A stretch of DNA of 58,348 bases from Bacteroidales bacterium. Its GTDB lineage: Bacteria; Bacteroidota; Bacteroidia; Bacteroidales; UBA932. The notes beneath the pieces were generated by a model, which saw only the letters and a list, made by a program, of their open reading frames with translations, made no database searches and was not told the origin of the DNA. Every line of letters starts with the position of its first letter. The stretch's first letter is position 1. The stretch spans positions 1 through 58,348 of the forward strand of contig JAFWPA010000034.1 of NCBI GenBank assembly GCA_017509685.1. Direction: 5' to 3'. Below, one piece after another: positions 15,027 to 24,183 of the stretch. A program made the translations under genes and the position numbers.

Positions 15027-17600
15027 ATGAAGAAGATTCTTGTATCCCTTGCCGCTCTCCTTCTTTCCCTGAGCGCGCTGGCCATTCCGGCCAAACCGGG
15101 CGTCTTCACCTATACCCAGCCCGACGGCAGCGTCGTGCGCCTGGAACGCCACGGAGACGAATTCTATAGCTGGACCACCCTGGCAGGCACCACCCAGGCG
15201 GTAGAGCTGGACGCCGATGGTTTCTGGCGTCCCGTCACGCTGGATCCCGCCGTCCGGAATACCGCCCGTGAACGCCGGCTGCAGGCCAACCGGCAGCGCA
15301 GCGTTCAGCTCCGCACCCACAACGACGACCCCATGACCCACGGTACCCGGCACATCCCGGTGTTTCTGGTGGAATTCCAGGACGTAGCGTTCAAACTGCA
15401 GGATCCCAACAGCAAGTTCAACGCCTTGCTCAATGAAAACGGATATTCGGCAAACGGCGGTACGGGTTCTGTCCAGGACTTCTATCTGGACAACTCCAAA
15501 GGTGCCTTCCAGCCCATCTTCGACGTCTACGGACCGGTGAAACTGCCCGAAAAAATGTCCTACTACGGCAAAAGGAGTGGCCGGGACAACGATGCCCGCC
15601 CCGAGATTGCGCTCTACCACGCCGCCCTGCTGCTGGACAGTACCGTAGACTTCAGCCAATATGACTACAACAACGACGGCTATGTGGACATGACCCTGTT
15701 CTACTATGCCGGGTACAACGAAGCCGAAGGCGGTTCTACGAACACCATCTGGCCTCACCAGTGGAGCCTGCAGTATTCCTCCAACCAGGAGGCACGCGAT
15801 GCGCGCTTCGACGGATTGGGCCTGGACGCCTATTTCTGCACATCCGAGCTCAAGGGATATCAGGGCACCAATATGTGCGGCATCGGCACCACTTGCCACG
15901 AATTCGGCCATTCCCTGGGCCTGCCGGACTTTTACGATACCGACTACGAGGAAAACGGATCGTGCTCGGCCCTGAGCTCTTTTTCCACCATGTGCAGCGG
16001 CTCCTACAACAATGATGGACGTACGCCGCCCTATTTCAACGCCGAGGAACGTGTTTACCTGGGCTGGATGATTGACAGCGACATTCAGGATCTGCCCGCG
16101 GGAGAGATTTCCTTCGGCTCCGTCAAAGACGACATCGCTTACCGAAGCTACACCGACGTGGAGGGAGAATACTTCCTGTACGAATGCCGGGATGGCAACG
16201 GCTGGGACGCTCCCCTTCCCAAAGGCCTGCTGGTATACCACGTAGACAAGTCCCAAGTGCGCAAAGTGGGCAATATCACACCCTACGAACACTGGACCCA
16301 CTGGAGCTGGTACAACCAGATCAACGCCTACGGAGACCATCCCTGCTTCTATGTGATTCCGGCGGCCGACCAAAGCAATCTTCAGTACAACAACTCCTTG
16401 GATTACTGGGTGTTCCCCGGAACCAAAAAGGTCAAGAGCTATGTTCCTGTAGACTGGAACGGAAGCACCACCGACACCAGTCTGAGCAACATTGCCTATG
16501 CAGACGGAAAGGTGAGTTTCACCGCCGTCATCAACTCATCCAAAATCATCTCGGGACAGGTTACCGACATGAGCGGCCATCCCCTGGAGGGAGTGCAGGT
16601 GGTCCTGACACCCAAGGAACAGTCTTCCGGCGCTCCCAGCCTCAGAAAGATCTCACTGCGCACCGTCTCCGTTGAGGCCGGCACCGACGCCAACGGTTAC
16701 TTCAGTATGGAAATAGACGGATTTGAAGCCACCCTGGGACACCTGACTTTCTCTCTGGAAGGTTTCCAGACCGACGGTATGGACGTAGAACTGAACAAGA
16801 AAAAAATCACGGTTCAGTTCCAGCTCAAACGCAACGACGAGGGAGAACTCATCCTTTACCGTTACTGGGACCCCGGCTCCGACAGGTATGTCTTTGGCGA
16901 CGGTGAAAACAATTCCCTCATGGCCGCCATCCGTATCCCGGCCGAAGAAGTCCCTCAAAATGGTGGCACCCTCCTTTCCGTAGCCTTCACTCCTTTATGG
17001 ACGGCCAAATCCCACTATGTCATTGTAGACGCCGGGACCGAGCGCCTGTATACCATACCGCTTCATTTCAATGAAGAGGAATACGGAATGCTGGATGTGG
17101 ACCTGAGCGACTACAATCTCACCGTACCCGGCGGCAAAGACCTGTACATTGGCTATGGCTTGGAGGAGGCTCAGCCTTATTACGGCTACGATGGGTACCT
17201 GTTTATGGGCGTTAATGGACAAAGTAATTACTACTTGGGCAGCCTGAACCTCCAGCATAGTGATTGGGACAGTATATCAGATGTTGCCCTGATGCTGGAC
17301 GCTTATATCCTGGAAAACAAGGACGGCGGCTCCGGTGGAGATCCCGAAGAACCCAGCTTTGCCAAGATGGGCATCACGGCCATCCAGGATCCTGGCCTGG
17401 GAACCTACCAGGCGGGGGATGTGTTCCAGTTGGAGTTGGAAGTCCCCGAAAACGAGCAGGTACAGGTGAGCTGGAAGTTCGACGGTCTCACGGTTACCGA
17501 TCCCGTCACCCTCCAGGCTGGATCCCACGTGGTCACCGCCACCGTGCAGCATGCCAACGGAGACGTTGAAACCCTGGAACTTCTGATTGAGGTGAAATAA
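15027..17600 (+). CDS. Secreted M6-family (immune-inhibitor-A-like) metalloprotease
   Basis: An 857-residue secreted zinc protease. It begins with a signal peptide (MKKILVSLAALLLSLSALA). The catalytic region (about 100-440) carries the zinc motif CHEFGHSLGLPDFYD with H291, E292 and H295. Around residue 515 a carboxypeptidase-regulatory-like beta-sandwich begins (ISGQVTDMSGHPLEGVQV). Ig-like or glycan-binding-like modules make up the C-terminal 250 residues. No type IX sorting domain is obvious. The family degrades host or dietary proteins outside the cell. It is downstream of the BACON-like lipoprotein gene with 15 nt spacing and has an exceptional Shine-Dalgarno. Confidence 0.88.
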   Translation: MKKILVSLAALLLSLSALAIPAKPGVFTYTQPDGSVVRLERHGDEFYSWTTLAGTTQAVELDADGFWRPVTLDPAVRNTARERRLQANRQRSVQLRTHNDDPMTHGTRHIPVFLVEFQDVAFKLQDPNSKFNALLNENGYSANGGTGSVQDFYLDNSKGAFQPIFDVYGPVKLPEKMSYYGKRSGRDNDARPEIALYHAALLLDSTVDFSQYDYNNDGYVDMTLFYYAGYNEAEGGSTNTIWPHQWSLQYSSNQEARDARFDGLGLDAYFCTSELKGYQGTNMCGIGTTCHEFGHSLGLPDFYDTDYEENGSCSALSSFSTMCSGSYNNDGRTPPYFNAEERVYLGWMIDSDIQDLPAGEISFGSVKDDIAYRSYTDVEGEYFLYECRDGNGWDAPLPKGLLVYHVDKSQVRKVGNITPYEHWTHWSWYNQINAYGDHPCFYVIPAADQSNLQYNNSLDYWVFPGTKKVKSYVPVDWNGSTTDTSLSNIAYADGKVSFTAVINSSKIISGQVTDMSGHPLEGVQVVLTPKEQSSGAPSLRKISLRTVSVEAGTDANGYFSMEIDGFEATLGHLTFSLEGFQTDGMDVELNKKKITVQFQLKRNDEGELILYRYWDPGSDRYVFGDGENNSLMAAIRIPAEEVPQNGGTLLSVAFTPLWTAKSHYVIVDAGTERLYTIPLHFNEEEYGMLDVDLSDYNLTVPGGKDLYIGYGLEEAQPYYGYDGYLFMGVNGQSNYYLGSLNLQHSDWDSISDVALMLDAYILENKDGGSGGDPEEPSFAKMGITAIQDPGLGTYQAGDVFQLELEVPENEQVQVSWKFDGLTVTDPVTLQAGSHVVTATVQHANGDVETLELLIEVK

Positions 17601-17601
17601 A

Positions 17602-17633
17602 TTTGCAAGGGTGAAAAATTATTTCTACCTTTG
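17602..17633 (+). promoter_or_regulatory. rpsU promoter
   Basis: TTTG at 17602-17605 and TACCTTTG at 17626-17633 with 20 nt between them are a near-ideal Bacteroidota -33/-7 pair. The leader is about 28 nt. Confidence 0.8.
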
Positions 17634-17650
17634 CACCCCAATCAGAAAAA

Positions 17651-17658
17651 AGGAGGTG
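17651..17658 (+). promoter_or_regulatory. Strong Shine-Dalgarno of rpsU (probable autoregulation)
   Basis: AGGAGGTG ends eight bases before the rpsU ATG and is fully complementary to the 16S tail. In Bacteroidota, bS21 with bS18 and bS6 hides the anti-Shine-Dalgarno on the ribosome. A strong site on rpsU itself is thought to let ribosomes lacking bS21 make more of it. Confidence 0.8.
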
Positions 17659-17665
17659 TAAAAGC

Positions 17666-17860
17666 ATGATCATCGTACCCGTAAAAGAAGGCGAAAACAT
17701 CGAAAGAGCCCTGAAGAAATTCAAGCGTAAATTCGAAAAGACCGGTGCCGTCCGCGAGATGCGCAACCGCAAGAACTTTGAGAAGCCTTCCGTGAAGAAG
17801 CGCATGGCGCTCCAGAAGGCTATCTATGTTCAGCAGCTTCGTCTTAAGGAAGAGCAGTAA
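17666..17860 (+). CDS. rpsU: 30S ribosomal protein bS21
   Basis: A 64-residue basic protein (MIIVPVKEGENIERALKKFK at the N terminus). It shows the family's FKRKFEKTG core, the REMRNRKNFEKPSVKKR region and a basic, helical C terminus. It binds next to the 16S 3' end on the platform of the small subunit. It has its own promoter, a strong Shine-Dalgarno and a terminator, so it is a single-gene unit. The expression logic is noted in the findings. Confidence 0.97.
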   Translation: MIIVPVKEGENIERALKKFKRKFEKTGAVREMRNRKNFEKPSVKKRMALQKAIYVQQLRLKEEQ

Positions 17861-17883
17861 GCTTTTACCACCTTTTATTATAA

Positions 17884-17913
17884 AACAACCTGTTTCGCAG
17901 GTTGTTTTTTTTT
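17884..17913 (+). terminator. rpsU intrinsic terminator
   Basis: AACAACCTG / CAGGTTGTT (17884-17892 and 17898-17906) with loop TTTCG, followed by a run of T. It lies 23 nt after the rpsU stop. Confidence 0.9.
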
Positions 17914-17915
17914 GT

Positions 17916-17923
17916 TACCTTTG
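17916..17923 (+). promoter_or_regulatory. dnaX -7 box
   Basis: TACCTTTG matches the -7 consensus exactly and lies six bases before the dnaX ATG at 17930. The -33 region would fall inside the rpsU terminator stem, where no good TTTG exists. A leaderless transcript is predicted. Confidence 0.55.
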
Positions 17924-17929
17924 TGTGTT

Positions 17930-19612
17930 ATGAGTGAGTACATTGTATCGGCCCGCAAATACAGGCCGGATTCCTTTGAGAGCCTCATCGGCCAGGATAC
18001 CATCGCCCGCACGCTGTCCAACTCCATCAAGAGGGGGCAGTTGGCGCACGCATACCTGTTCTGCGGTCCCCGTGGCGTGGGCAAGACCACTACGGCGCGT
18101 ATCTTCGCCAAGATGATCAACTGCGCCAACCCGGGTCCCAACATGGAGCCCTGCGGCGAATATGAATCCTGCGTTTCCTTCCAGGAGGGCCGAAGCTACT
18201 GTATCCACGAGCTGGATGCCGCTTCCAACAACAGCGTAGAGGACATCAAGACCCTGATGGAGCAGGTACAGGTGCCGCCGCAGGTGGGACGTTACAGTGT
18301 GTATATCATCGACGAGGTCCATATGCTGTCGCAGGCGGCCTTCAACGCTTTCCTCAAGACGCTGGAGGAACCCCCGGCACACGCCATTTTCATCCTGGCC
18401 ACCACGGAGAAGCACAAGATCCTGCCCACCATCCTGTCCCGTTGCCAAACCTACGACTTCAACCGGATCTCCATTCCGGACATGGTGCGCAACCTGCAGG
18501 GCATCGCGGCCAAGGAAGGCGTAACCATAGACGACAAATCCCTGCACGTGATAGCCTCCAAGGCCGATGGTGCCATGCGCGACGCCCTCACCATCTTCGA
18601 CCAGACGGTGGCCTTCTGCGGCAAGGACGTCAAGTACGAGGACGTCATCCGCAACCTGAACGTGCTGGATTACGAGTTTTGCTTCTCGCTGGTGGACAAC
18701 TTCCTGGCGGGAGATTATGCCAGCGCGTTCCTCACCTTTGACAAGATTTTAGCCAAGGGCTTCAACGCCCTGCACTTCGTGGGCTCGCTGTCCACGCACC
18801 TGCGCAACCTGGTGGTGGCCAAGACCGGCGGTCTGGAACCGCTGTTGGAACTGCCCGACTCCCTCAAGAAGGAATACGCCGCACAGGCAGCCAAGTGCTC
18901 CCATCAGTTCCTTTTCGAAGCTCTGAGCCTCACCACCGCCTGCGAAACCGGCTACAAGGCGGCTGTCAATCCCCGCCTCCACATAGAATTTACCCTGATG
19001 AAGCTAAGCTATCTGATGGGTAAGCCCACAGATAAACCGGTGGCTGCTGTGGCGGCTGCACCGGTGGCCGAAGTGAAACCGGCGCCTGTAGCGGCTCCTG
19101 TTGCCGCGCCTGTTGAAACTTCTTCGCCCGCTCCCGCTAGACGTCGCGTAGCCAAAGGATCGGCCCTGAGTATGAGCGCCATCATGGAGGAGAAGCCGCA
19201 GGAGGAAGTGGCCGAAACGGCGGCTCCGCAGGAGGTCAAGCTGCCCGACGACAACACCCTGAAAATGCAGTGGAAGGAACTGGCCGGGCAGTATGGCAGC
19301 AAGCCCAGGCTGGCCAGTATGCTCTCCAGCGGCAAGGTAGAGGTGAAGGAGGAGAACGGCATCAAATTCGTAGAGTTCTTCGTGACCAACGACTCCCAGA
19401 AGCAGTGGATAGAGGAAAAGATGCTGCGGGAACTGGAAGGCAAACTCCGGGACCTGACAGGCTGCCTCAAAATCAATGTGCTGGTTTCCGTCATCCCCAT
19501 CGAGGAAGGCGAAAAAGTGCCTTATATGCCGGAAGAGAAGGCCAAGGACTTAATGGAAAAAGAACCCTCCGTGCGGGAATTCGTTGCTGCCATGGGGCTG
19601 GATACTAAATAG
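17930..19612 (+). CDS. dnaX: DNA polymerase III subunit gamma/tau
   Basis: A 560-residue clamp-loader ATPase. The start [16 protein letters not shown] at 17930 is the usual N terminus; an upstream in-frame CTG/TTG region is promoter. Walker [13 protein letters not shown] (about residue 45), the four-cysteine zinc module (C in [17 protein letters not shown] and SYC) and Walker B IDEVHMLS are visible. A Pro/Ala-rich linker (about 370-405) precedes the C-terminal tau-like domain. It loads the sliding clamp and tethers polymerase at the fork. No obvious slippery A-run plus stop that would make a short gamma form was noticed. lptB starts two bases after the stop. Confidence 0.96.
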   Translation: MSEYIVSARKYRPDSFESLIGQDTIARTLSNSIKRGQLAHAYLFCGPRGVGKTTTARIFAKMINCANPGPNMEPCGEYESCVSFQEGRSYCIHELDAASNNSVEDIKTLMEQVQVPPQVGRYSVYIIDEVHMLSQAAFNAFLKTLEEPPAHAIFILATTEKHKILPTILSRCQTYDFNRISIPDMVRNLQGIAAKEGVTIDDKSLHVIASKADGAMRDALTIFDQTVAFCGKDVKYEDVIRNLNVLDYEFCFSLVDNFLAGDYASAFLTFDKILAKGFNALHFVGSLSTHLRNLVVAKTGGLEPLLELPDSLKKEYAAQAAKCSHQFLFEALSLTTACETGYKAAVNPRLHIEFTLMKLSYLMGKPTDKPVAAVAAAPVAEVKPAPVAAPVAAPVETSSPAPARRRVAKGSALSMSAIMEEKPQEEVAETAAPQEVKLPDDNTLKMQWKELAGQYGSKPRLASMLSSGKVEVKEENGIKFVEFFVTNDSQKQWIEEKMLRELEGKLRDLTGCLKINVLVSVIPIEEGEKVPYMPEEKAKDLMEKEPSVREFVAAMGLDTK

Positions 19613-19614
19613 TT

Positions 19615-20418
19615 ATGAAACTAAGAGCAGAAAAACTGGTGAAGAAATACGGCGTCCGCACGGTTGTGAAGGGCGTTTCCATGGAAGTGGAGCAGGGAGA
19701 AATTGTGGGCTTCCTGGGCCCCAACGGTGCCGGCAAGACCACCAGTTTCTATATGATTACGGGCCAGATCAAGCCCAACGACGGCCGCATCTTTCTGGAC
19801 TACGACGACGGCACCACCGTAGAGGTGACCAAACTGCCCATGTACCAGCGCGCCCAGAAGGGCATCGGCTATTTGCCGCAGGAAGCCTCCGTGTTCCGCA
19901 AGATGAGCGTGGAAGACAACATCATGTCTGTGATGGAAGTATCCAAGAGCACCCGCGAAATGACCAAGGAACAGCGGGTGGCGCGTATGGAGCAGCTTAT
20001 TGACGAGTTCAACCTGTCCAAGGTGCGCAAGTCCCTGGGCATCCAGCTCAGTGGCGGTGAGCGTCGCCGCTGCGAGATTGCCCGCGCCCTGGCCGTAGAC
20101 CCCAAGTTCATCCTGCTGGACGAACCCTTCGCCGGTGTGGACCCCATTGCCGTGGAGGACATCCAGTACATCATCGCCAAGCTCAAGTACCGCAACATCG
20201 GCGTCATTATCACCGATCACAACGTGGGTGAAACCCTGGCCATCACAGACCGCGCCTATCTGCTGTACGAAGGCGTCATCCTCCAGGCCGGAACGCCCGA
20301 AGCCCTGGCCGCCGACGAAGACGTACGCACCAAATACCTGGGCTCCGGGTTCGTCCTCAAGCGCTCCAAATCCGTGGAACGCGCCCGCAAGGAAGTGGAA
20401 AACGAACACAGGGTATAA
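19615..20418 (+). CDS. lptB: LPS export ABC transporter ATP-binding protein
   Basis: A 267-residue ABC ATPase. It shows Walker [12 protein letters not shown] (about residue 37-47), the Q-loop [11 protein letters not shown], the signature [15 protein letters not shown], Walker [13 protein letters not shown] and the H-loop [10 protein letters not shown]. The Q-loop and signature wording is characteristic of LptB, which with LptFG extracts lipopolysaccharide from the inner membrane for transport to the surface. It follows dnaX by two bases and is probably read from the dnaX promoter. Confidence 0.95.
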   Translation: MKLRAEKLVKKYGVRTVVKGVSMEVEQGEIVGFLGPNGAGKTTSFYMITGQIKPNDGRIFLDYDDGTTVEVTKLPMYQRAQKGIGYLPQEASVFRKMSVEDNIMSVMEVSKSTREMTKEQRVARMEQLIDEFNLSKVRKSLGIQLSGGERRRCEIARALAVDPKFILLDEPFAGVDPIAVEDIQYIIAKLKYRNIGVIITDHNVGETLAITDRAYLLYEGVILQAGTPEALAADEDVRTKYLGSGFVLKRSKSVERARKEVENEHRV

Positions 20419-20421
20419 AAA

Positions 20422-20452
20422 ATGGCGACTCCTACCGAGCCGCCATCTTTTT
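20422..20452 (+). terminator. lptB terminator
   Basis: TGGCG-a-CTC (20423-20431) pairs with GAG-c-CGCCA (20437-20445) around loop CTACC, with one mismatch, then TCTTTTT. It lies four bases after the lptB stop. Confidence 0.7.
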
Positions 20453-20517
20453 ACCAATATTAACTAAACCAACTAAAACTAACCTTGACCCTGTAATTGC
20501 AAGTGCCGTGCCAAACT

Positions 20518-22101
20518 TTATAGCGTTTTGAGCGCTTCTTCCACGGTGTTGTCTACGGGCAGGTAGTATTTATAGAAGGCGTTTTCGCCCAGCTTGGAGT
20601 AGCGGGCCACCAGGGCGTTGAGCTGGGGCACCAGGTAGGAGGCGGTAGCGTCCCATTCGGCCTCGGTGCACTTGATGCCGTCCCTTTCACGGGCGAAGGC
20701 GGGGAATGCCACCTTGAAGTTAAGGCTTTTCAGGAAGCGGTCCATGTCCGGGTAGTTGTCGATGGCCGACAACTCACGCGCGTGGCGGTCGAAGACGGCC
20801 GATGCGAAACGCATCTGGGTGGCCTTCTTGTTGCAGGCCACGTAGAAGTTGCTGGCGCGGGTGGTATCCATGGGCACGAAGACATCGGGCATAATGCCAC
20901 CACCGCCGTATACGGTGCGACCGCTGCGGGTATGGTGTACGTCGGTGCTGTCCAGGCGCACGCTGTCGGCGCTGAAGACTTCACCGTCGGCGTAGCGCTG
21001 ATAAATGTCGTAGGCGTAATCCTTCTCGCCGTTGTAGGGCTTCTGGATGCATCGGCCGCTGGGGGTGTAATACCGCGCCACGGTGAGGCGGATGCCCGAA
21101 TTGTCGCTGAAGAAGAAGGGCTCCTGTACCAGGCCCTTACCGAAGGAACGGCGGCCCACCACGGTGCCGCGGTCGTTATCCTGGACGGCTCCCGCGAAGA
21201 TTTCGCTGGCCGACGCCGTATTCTCGCTGATGAGCACAGTGAGGCCTACGTCCTGCAGAGAGCCCCTGCCATCGGCCTTATACACCTCGCGGGCGCGATG
21301 ACGGCCCTCGATGTACACCAGGGTGTCACCGCGGGAAAGGAAGTCGTTGCACAGCAGGAGCGCCTGGTCCATATAGCCGCCGGTGTTGTCCCGGAGGTCG
21401 AAGATGAGATGCTTCATCCCCTCCTTCTGCAAGCCGAGAGCGGCTTCGTGACACTCCTTGAAGGTAGTGCGGGTGAATTTGGCCAGCCGCAGATAACCCA
21501 CGGTATCCGTGAGCATGAAGGCGGCATCCACGCAGCGTACCGGAATTTTTCCACGGGTAATCTCGAAGGGAATCACTTCGCTCCCCCGCTTCACGGTAAC
21601 GGTCACCTTGGTGCCGGAAGGGCCTTTGAGGTGGCGCACCATACTGTCCTGCGGGAACTTGACACCGGCAATCACCAGGTCGTCCACCTTCAGCAGGCGG
21701 TCTCCGGGCATCAAGCCCACCTTTTCGGACGGGCCGCCGGCAATCACCTCCAGCACGATGGCGGTGTCGTTGGGCACGTTGAACTGGATGCCGATTCCGT
21801 CAAAATTCCCGGCCAGTTCTTCCTCGGACGCTTCCAGTTCCACGGGCGGCAGATACACGGAATGGGGGTCCAGACGGGACAGGGCCGCGCTAACGGCTGC
21901 GTCCGTCATCCCCTTCCGGTTCAGGGTGTCCACGTAGTTTTTCTCCACGATGTCCAGCACCAGGTTCAGCTTGCCCCAGTCTGTATAACGGGTTTTGATG
22001 AGGTGCTTGGCTTCCCGGTAGCGCACGATAGACAACGTGACCAGGGCGCCAATCACAACGCCCAGCACCACCTGGAGGACCTGCCATTTGCGGAACTGCA
22101 T
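20518..22101 (-). CDS. S41-family carboxyl-terminal processing protease
   Basis: A 527-residue periplasmic serine protease anchored by one N-terminal helix (VLQVVLGVVIGALVTLSIV). A PDZ domain (about 95-175, with the GIGIQF and GGPSEKVGLMPGD elements) precedes the catalytic core. The nucleophile Ser is in the TASASEIFAGA motif and the Lys base in GRRSFGKGLVQ. CtpA/Prc-type enzymes trim or degrade periplasmic and cell-wall-associated proteins from their C terminus. It is the last gene of a four-gene minus-strand operon, three bases after dCMP deaminase. Confidence 0.93.
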   Translation of the reverse strand: MQFRKWQVLQVVLGVVIGALVTLSIVRYREAKHLIKTRYTDWGKLNLVLDIVEKNYVDTLNRKGMTDAAVSAALSRLDPHSVYLPPVELEASEEELAGNFDGIGIQFNVPNDTAIVLEVIAGGPSEKVGLMPGDRLLKVDDLVIAGVKFPQDSMVRHLKGPSGTKVTVTVKRGSEVIPFEITRGKIPVRCVDAAFMLTDTVGYLRLAKFTRTTFKECHEAALGLQKEGMKHLIFDLRDNTGGYMDQALLLCNDFLSRGDTLVYIEGRHRAREVYKADGRGSLQDVGLTVLISENTASASEIFAGAVQDNDRGTVVGRRSFGKGLVQEPFFFSDNSGIRLTVARYYTPSGRCIQKPYNGEKDYAYDIYQRYADGEVFSADSVRLDSTDVHHTRSGRTVYGGGGIMPDVFVPMDTTRASNFYVACNKKATQMRFASAVFDRHARELSAIDNYPDMDRFLKSLNFKVAFPAFARERDGIKCTEAEWDATASYLVPQLNALVARYSKLGENAFYKYYLPVDNTVEEALKTL

Positions 22102-22104
22102 AAC

Positions 22105-22512
22105 TTACTGACTTTGTTCTACTTCCACGCCGGCCCGCTTGAGGAGGTCGATGCCGTCCGTGAGACGGTAGGCATCCCGGTAAACCACCCGTTTGATGCC
22201 GGCCTGGATAATGAGTTTGGCACATTCGGCACAGGGAGAGGCCGTAACGTAAAGCGTGGCGCCCTCGCTGCTGTTGCCGCTCTTGGCCACCTTGGTGATG
22301 GCGTTGGCCTCGGCGTGCAGCACATAGGGCTTGGTGACGCCGTTCTCGTCTTCGCAGATGTTCTCGAAGCCGGAAGGCGTTCCGTTGTAACCGTCACTGA
22401 TGATGGTGCGGTCCTTGACCAGCAGGGCACCCACCTTCCTGCGCTTGCAGTAGGAGTTCTGGGCCCATACTTCGGCCATTTCCAGATAGGGTTTGTCGAA
22501 CTTACTGGGCAT
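22105..22512 (-). CDS. dCMP/cytidine deaminase-family protein
   Basis: A 135-residue zinc deaminase with the catalytic HAEANAITK motif and the zinc-binding PCAECAKLI motif. The NGTPSGFENICED loop is typical of dCMP deaminases, which make dUMP for thymidylate synthesis. Its ATG overlaps the acyl-CoA synthetase stop by one base (TAATG) and it is followed by the CtpA protease after three bases. ComEB-like naming is possible, but a role in competence is not implied. Confidence 0.9.
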   Translation of the reverse strand: MPSKFDKPYLEMAEVWAQNSYCKRRKVGALLVKDRTIISDGYNGTPSGFENICEDENGVTKPYVLHAEANAITKVAKSGNSSEGATLYVTASPCAECAKLIIQAGIKRVVYRDAYRLTDGIDLLKRAGVEVEQSQ

Positions 22513-24167
22513 TAGTTTCTCTGGTACAGGTAACGTTTGATGCTCTTCTTGGGCGTGCGCTCGAAGTCTTCGGGCATCAGCTCGATCTTCTTGATCTGGG
22601 CATACTTGGGCAGCTCATCGTTGATGGCGGGCAGAAGGCCTTTGATGCGCTTCTTGAACTCGTCGCGGGTGAAGCCGTCCAGTTCTCCCTGATGCCAGTC
22701 GGGATAGATGAGGGCAGTGAGGCCGCCGTCGTCCTCCACTACCAGGGAATCCACCACGTAGTTGAAGTTGTTGATGGTTGCCTCCACTTCTTCCGGATAG
22801 ATGTTCTGGCCGGAAGGACCCAGCACCATGCACTTGGAGCGGCCCTTGAGGAAGAGGTAACCGTCTTCGTCCACCACTCCCATGTCGCCGGTGCGGAACC
22901 AGCCGTCGGACGTAAAGGACTCCTGGGTGGCCTTTTCGTTCTTGTAGTAGCCCAGGCACACGTTGGGACCCTTCACCTGCACTTCGCCGGGGATGTGGCG
23001 CGGATCGTCTGAGTCGATGCGGATCTCCATGTTCAGGGCGGCACGGCCGGCCGATCCCACTTTCACCTTGCTCCAGTGGGCATAACAGATGATGGGGCCG
23101 CACTCCGTCATGCCGTAACCCACCGTGTAGTGGAAGCCAATCTTGTTCAGGAATTTCTCCACCTCCGGGTTGAAGGCGGCACCGCCCAGGATCACTTCTT
23201 CGAACTGACCGCCAAAGGCGTTGGTGAGTTCCGTGCAGAACTTCTTCTCGATGGTGGGACCCAGGATGGGGATACGGCGATAGAGTTTGGTTTTGTCGAT
23301 GAGGGGCTTGAGCTTGCTCTTGTACACCTTCTCCATCACCAGCGGCACAGCGATGATGATGTCCGGATGGACCTCGCTGAATGCCTGCATGATGATCTTG
23401 GGGCTGGGCACGCGGCTCAGGAAGTGCACGTGCATGCCGATGGTCATCTCGAACAGGAACTCGAACATCATGCCGTACATATGGGCCGACGGCAGCATGC
23501 TCACCACGTTCATCCCGGCCTTCAGCATAGGACAGGCGTCCTTGGCGGCGAACTCGATATTGGAGTACAGGGCCCTGTAGGGCAGCATCACGCCCTTGGA
23601 GAAGCCCGAAGTACCGGAGGTATAGTTGATGATGGCCAGTTCCTCGGGGCTGTCCTCGTAGTAGTTGATGTCCGAGGGCTCGAACTCGTTGGGATAGCGC
23701 TTGCCGAATTCCTCGTTCAGGTGTTCGCGCACCTGGGCCAGTTCTTCCGTGGCGGCATACAGGAACTTGAAGTTATTGATCTGAACCACCACGGCCAGGT
23801 CAGGCATCTCTTCGGCCGACAGGCCTTCCCAGATAACCTCGTCCACAAACAGGACACGGGCCTCCGAGTGATTCACCAGGTAATGGATATTGCCGGGCTT
23901 GAATTCGTGCAGGATGGGAACGGCTACGGCGCCGTAGGTAATGGCTGCCAGGAAACTCACGCCCCAGTTGGCCTGGTTGCGGGAGCAGATGGCCACCTTG
24001 TCCCCTTTCTGGAGACCGCATTGCTCGAAGGCAATGTGCAGGTTGGCGATTCTGCGGGCCACATCGCGATAGGCCAGGGTCATACCGTGGAAATTGGTAA
24101 GGGCGGGACGGTCCCAGTTGCGGACCATACTTTCCTGTAGCGCCTTGTTAACAGATGAAAACTCCAT
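22512..24167 (-). CDS. Long-chain fatty-acid--CoA ligase (AMP-forming)
   Basis: A 551-residue ANL-superfamily enzyme. It shows the P-loop-like YTSGTSGFSKGVMLPYRAL motif, YGMTECGP, the TGDMGVVDEDGYLFLKGRSK hinge and a C-terminal Lys in KKSIKRYLY. It activates an acid by adenylation and transfers it to CoA. A long-chain fatty acid is the likely substrate by overall resemblance to FadD/AMP-dependent synthetases; this is inference. It overlaps the dCMP deaminase by one base and follows the anchored 705-residue protein by 16 nt. Confidence 0.88.
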   Translation of the reverse strand: MEFSSVNKALQESMVRNWDRPALTNFHGMTLAYRDVARRIANLHIAFEQCGLQKGDKVAICSRNQANWGVSFLAAITYGAVAVPILHEFKPGNIHYLVNHSEARVLFVDEVIWEGLSAEEMPDLAVVVQINNFKFLYAATEELAQVREHLNEEFGKRYPNEFEPSDINYYEDSPEELAIINYTSGTSGFSKGVMLPYRALYSNIEFAAKDACPMLKAGMNVVSMLPSAHMYGMMFEFLFEMTIGMHVHFLSRVPSPKIIMQAFSEVHPDIIIAVPLVMEKVYKSKLKPLIDKTKLYRRIPILGPTIEKKFCTELTNAFGGQFEEVILGGAAFNPEVEKFLNKIGFHYTVGYGMTECGPIICYAHWSKVKVGSAGRAALNMEIRIDSDDPRHIPGEVQVKGPNVCLGYYKNEKATQESFTSDGWFRTGDMGVVDEDGYLFLKGRSKCMVLGPSGQNIYPEEVEATINNFNYVVDSLVVEDDGGLTALIYPDWHQGELDGFTRDEFKKRIKGLLPAINDELPKYAQIKKIELMPEDFERTPKKSIKRYLYQRN

Positions 24168-24183
24168 ATCTTCAGGTAGGTTT

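Noticed and set aside
13794-16373. An 859-codon open frame on the minus strand
   Set aside because: It is antisense to the BACON-like and M6 genes, which have signal peptides and zinc motifs. Long antisense frames are expected in GC-rich DNA.
20782-22515. A 577-codon + strand open frame opposite the CtpA protease
   Set aside because: Shadow frame. The minus-strand gene has an intact PDZ and catalytic Ser/Lys.
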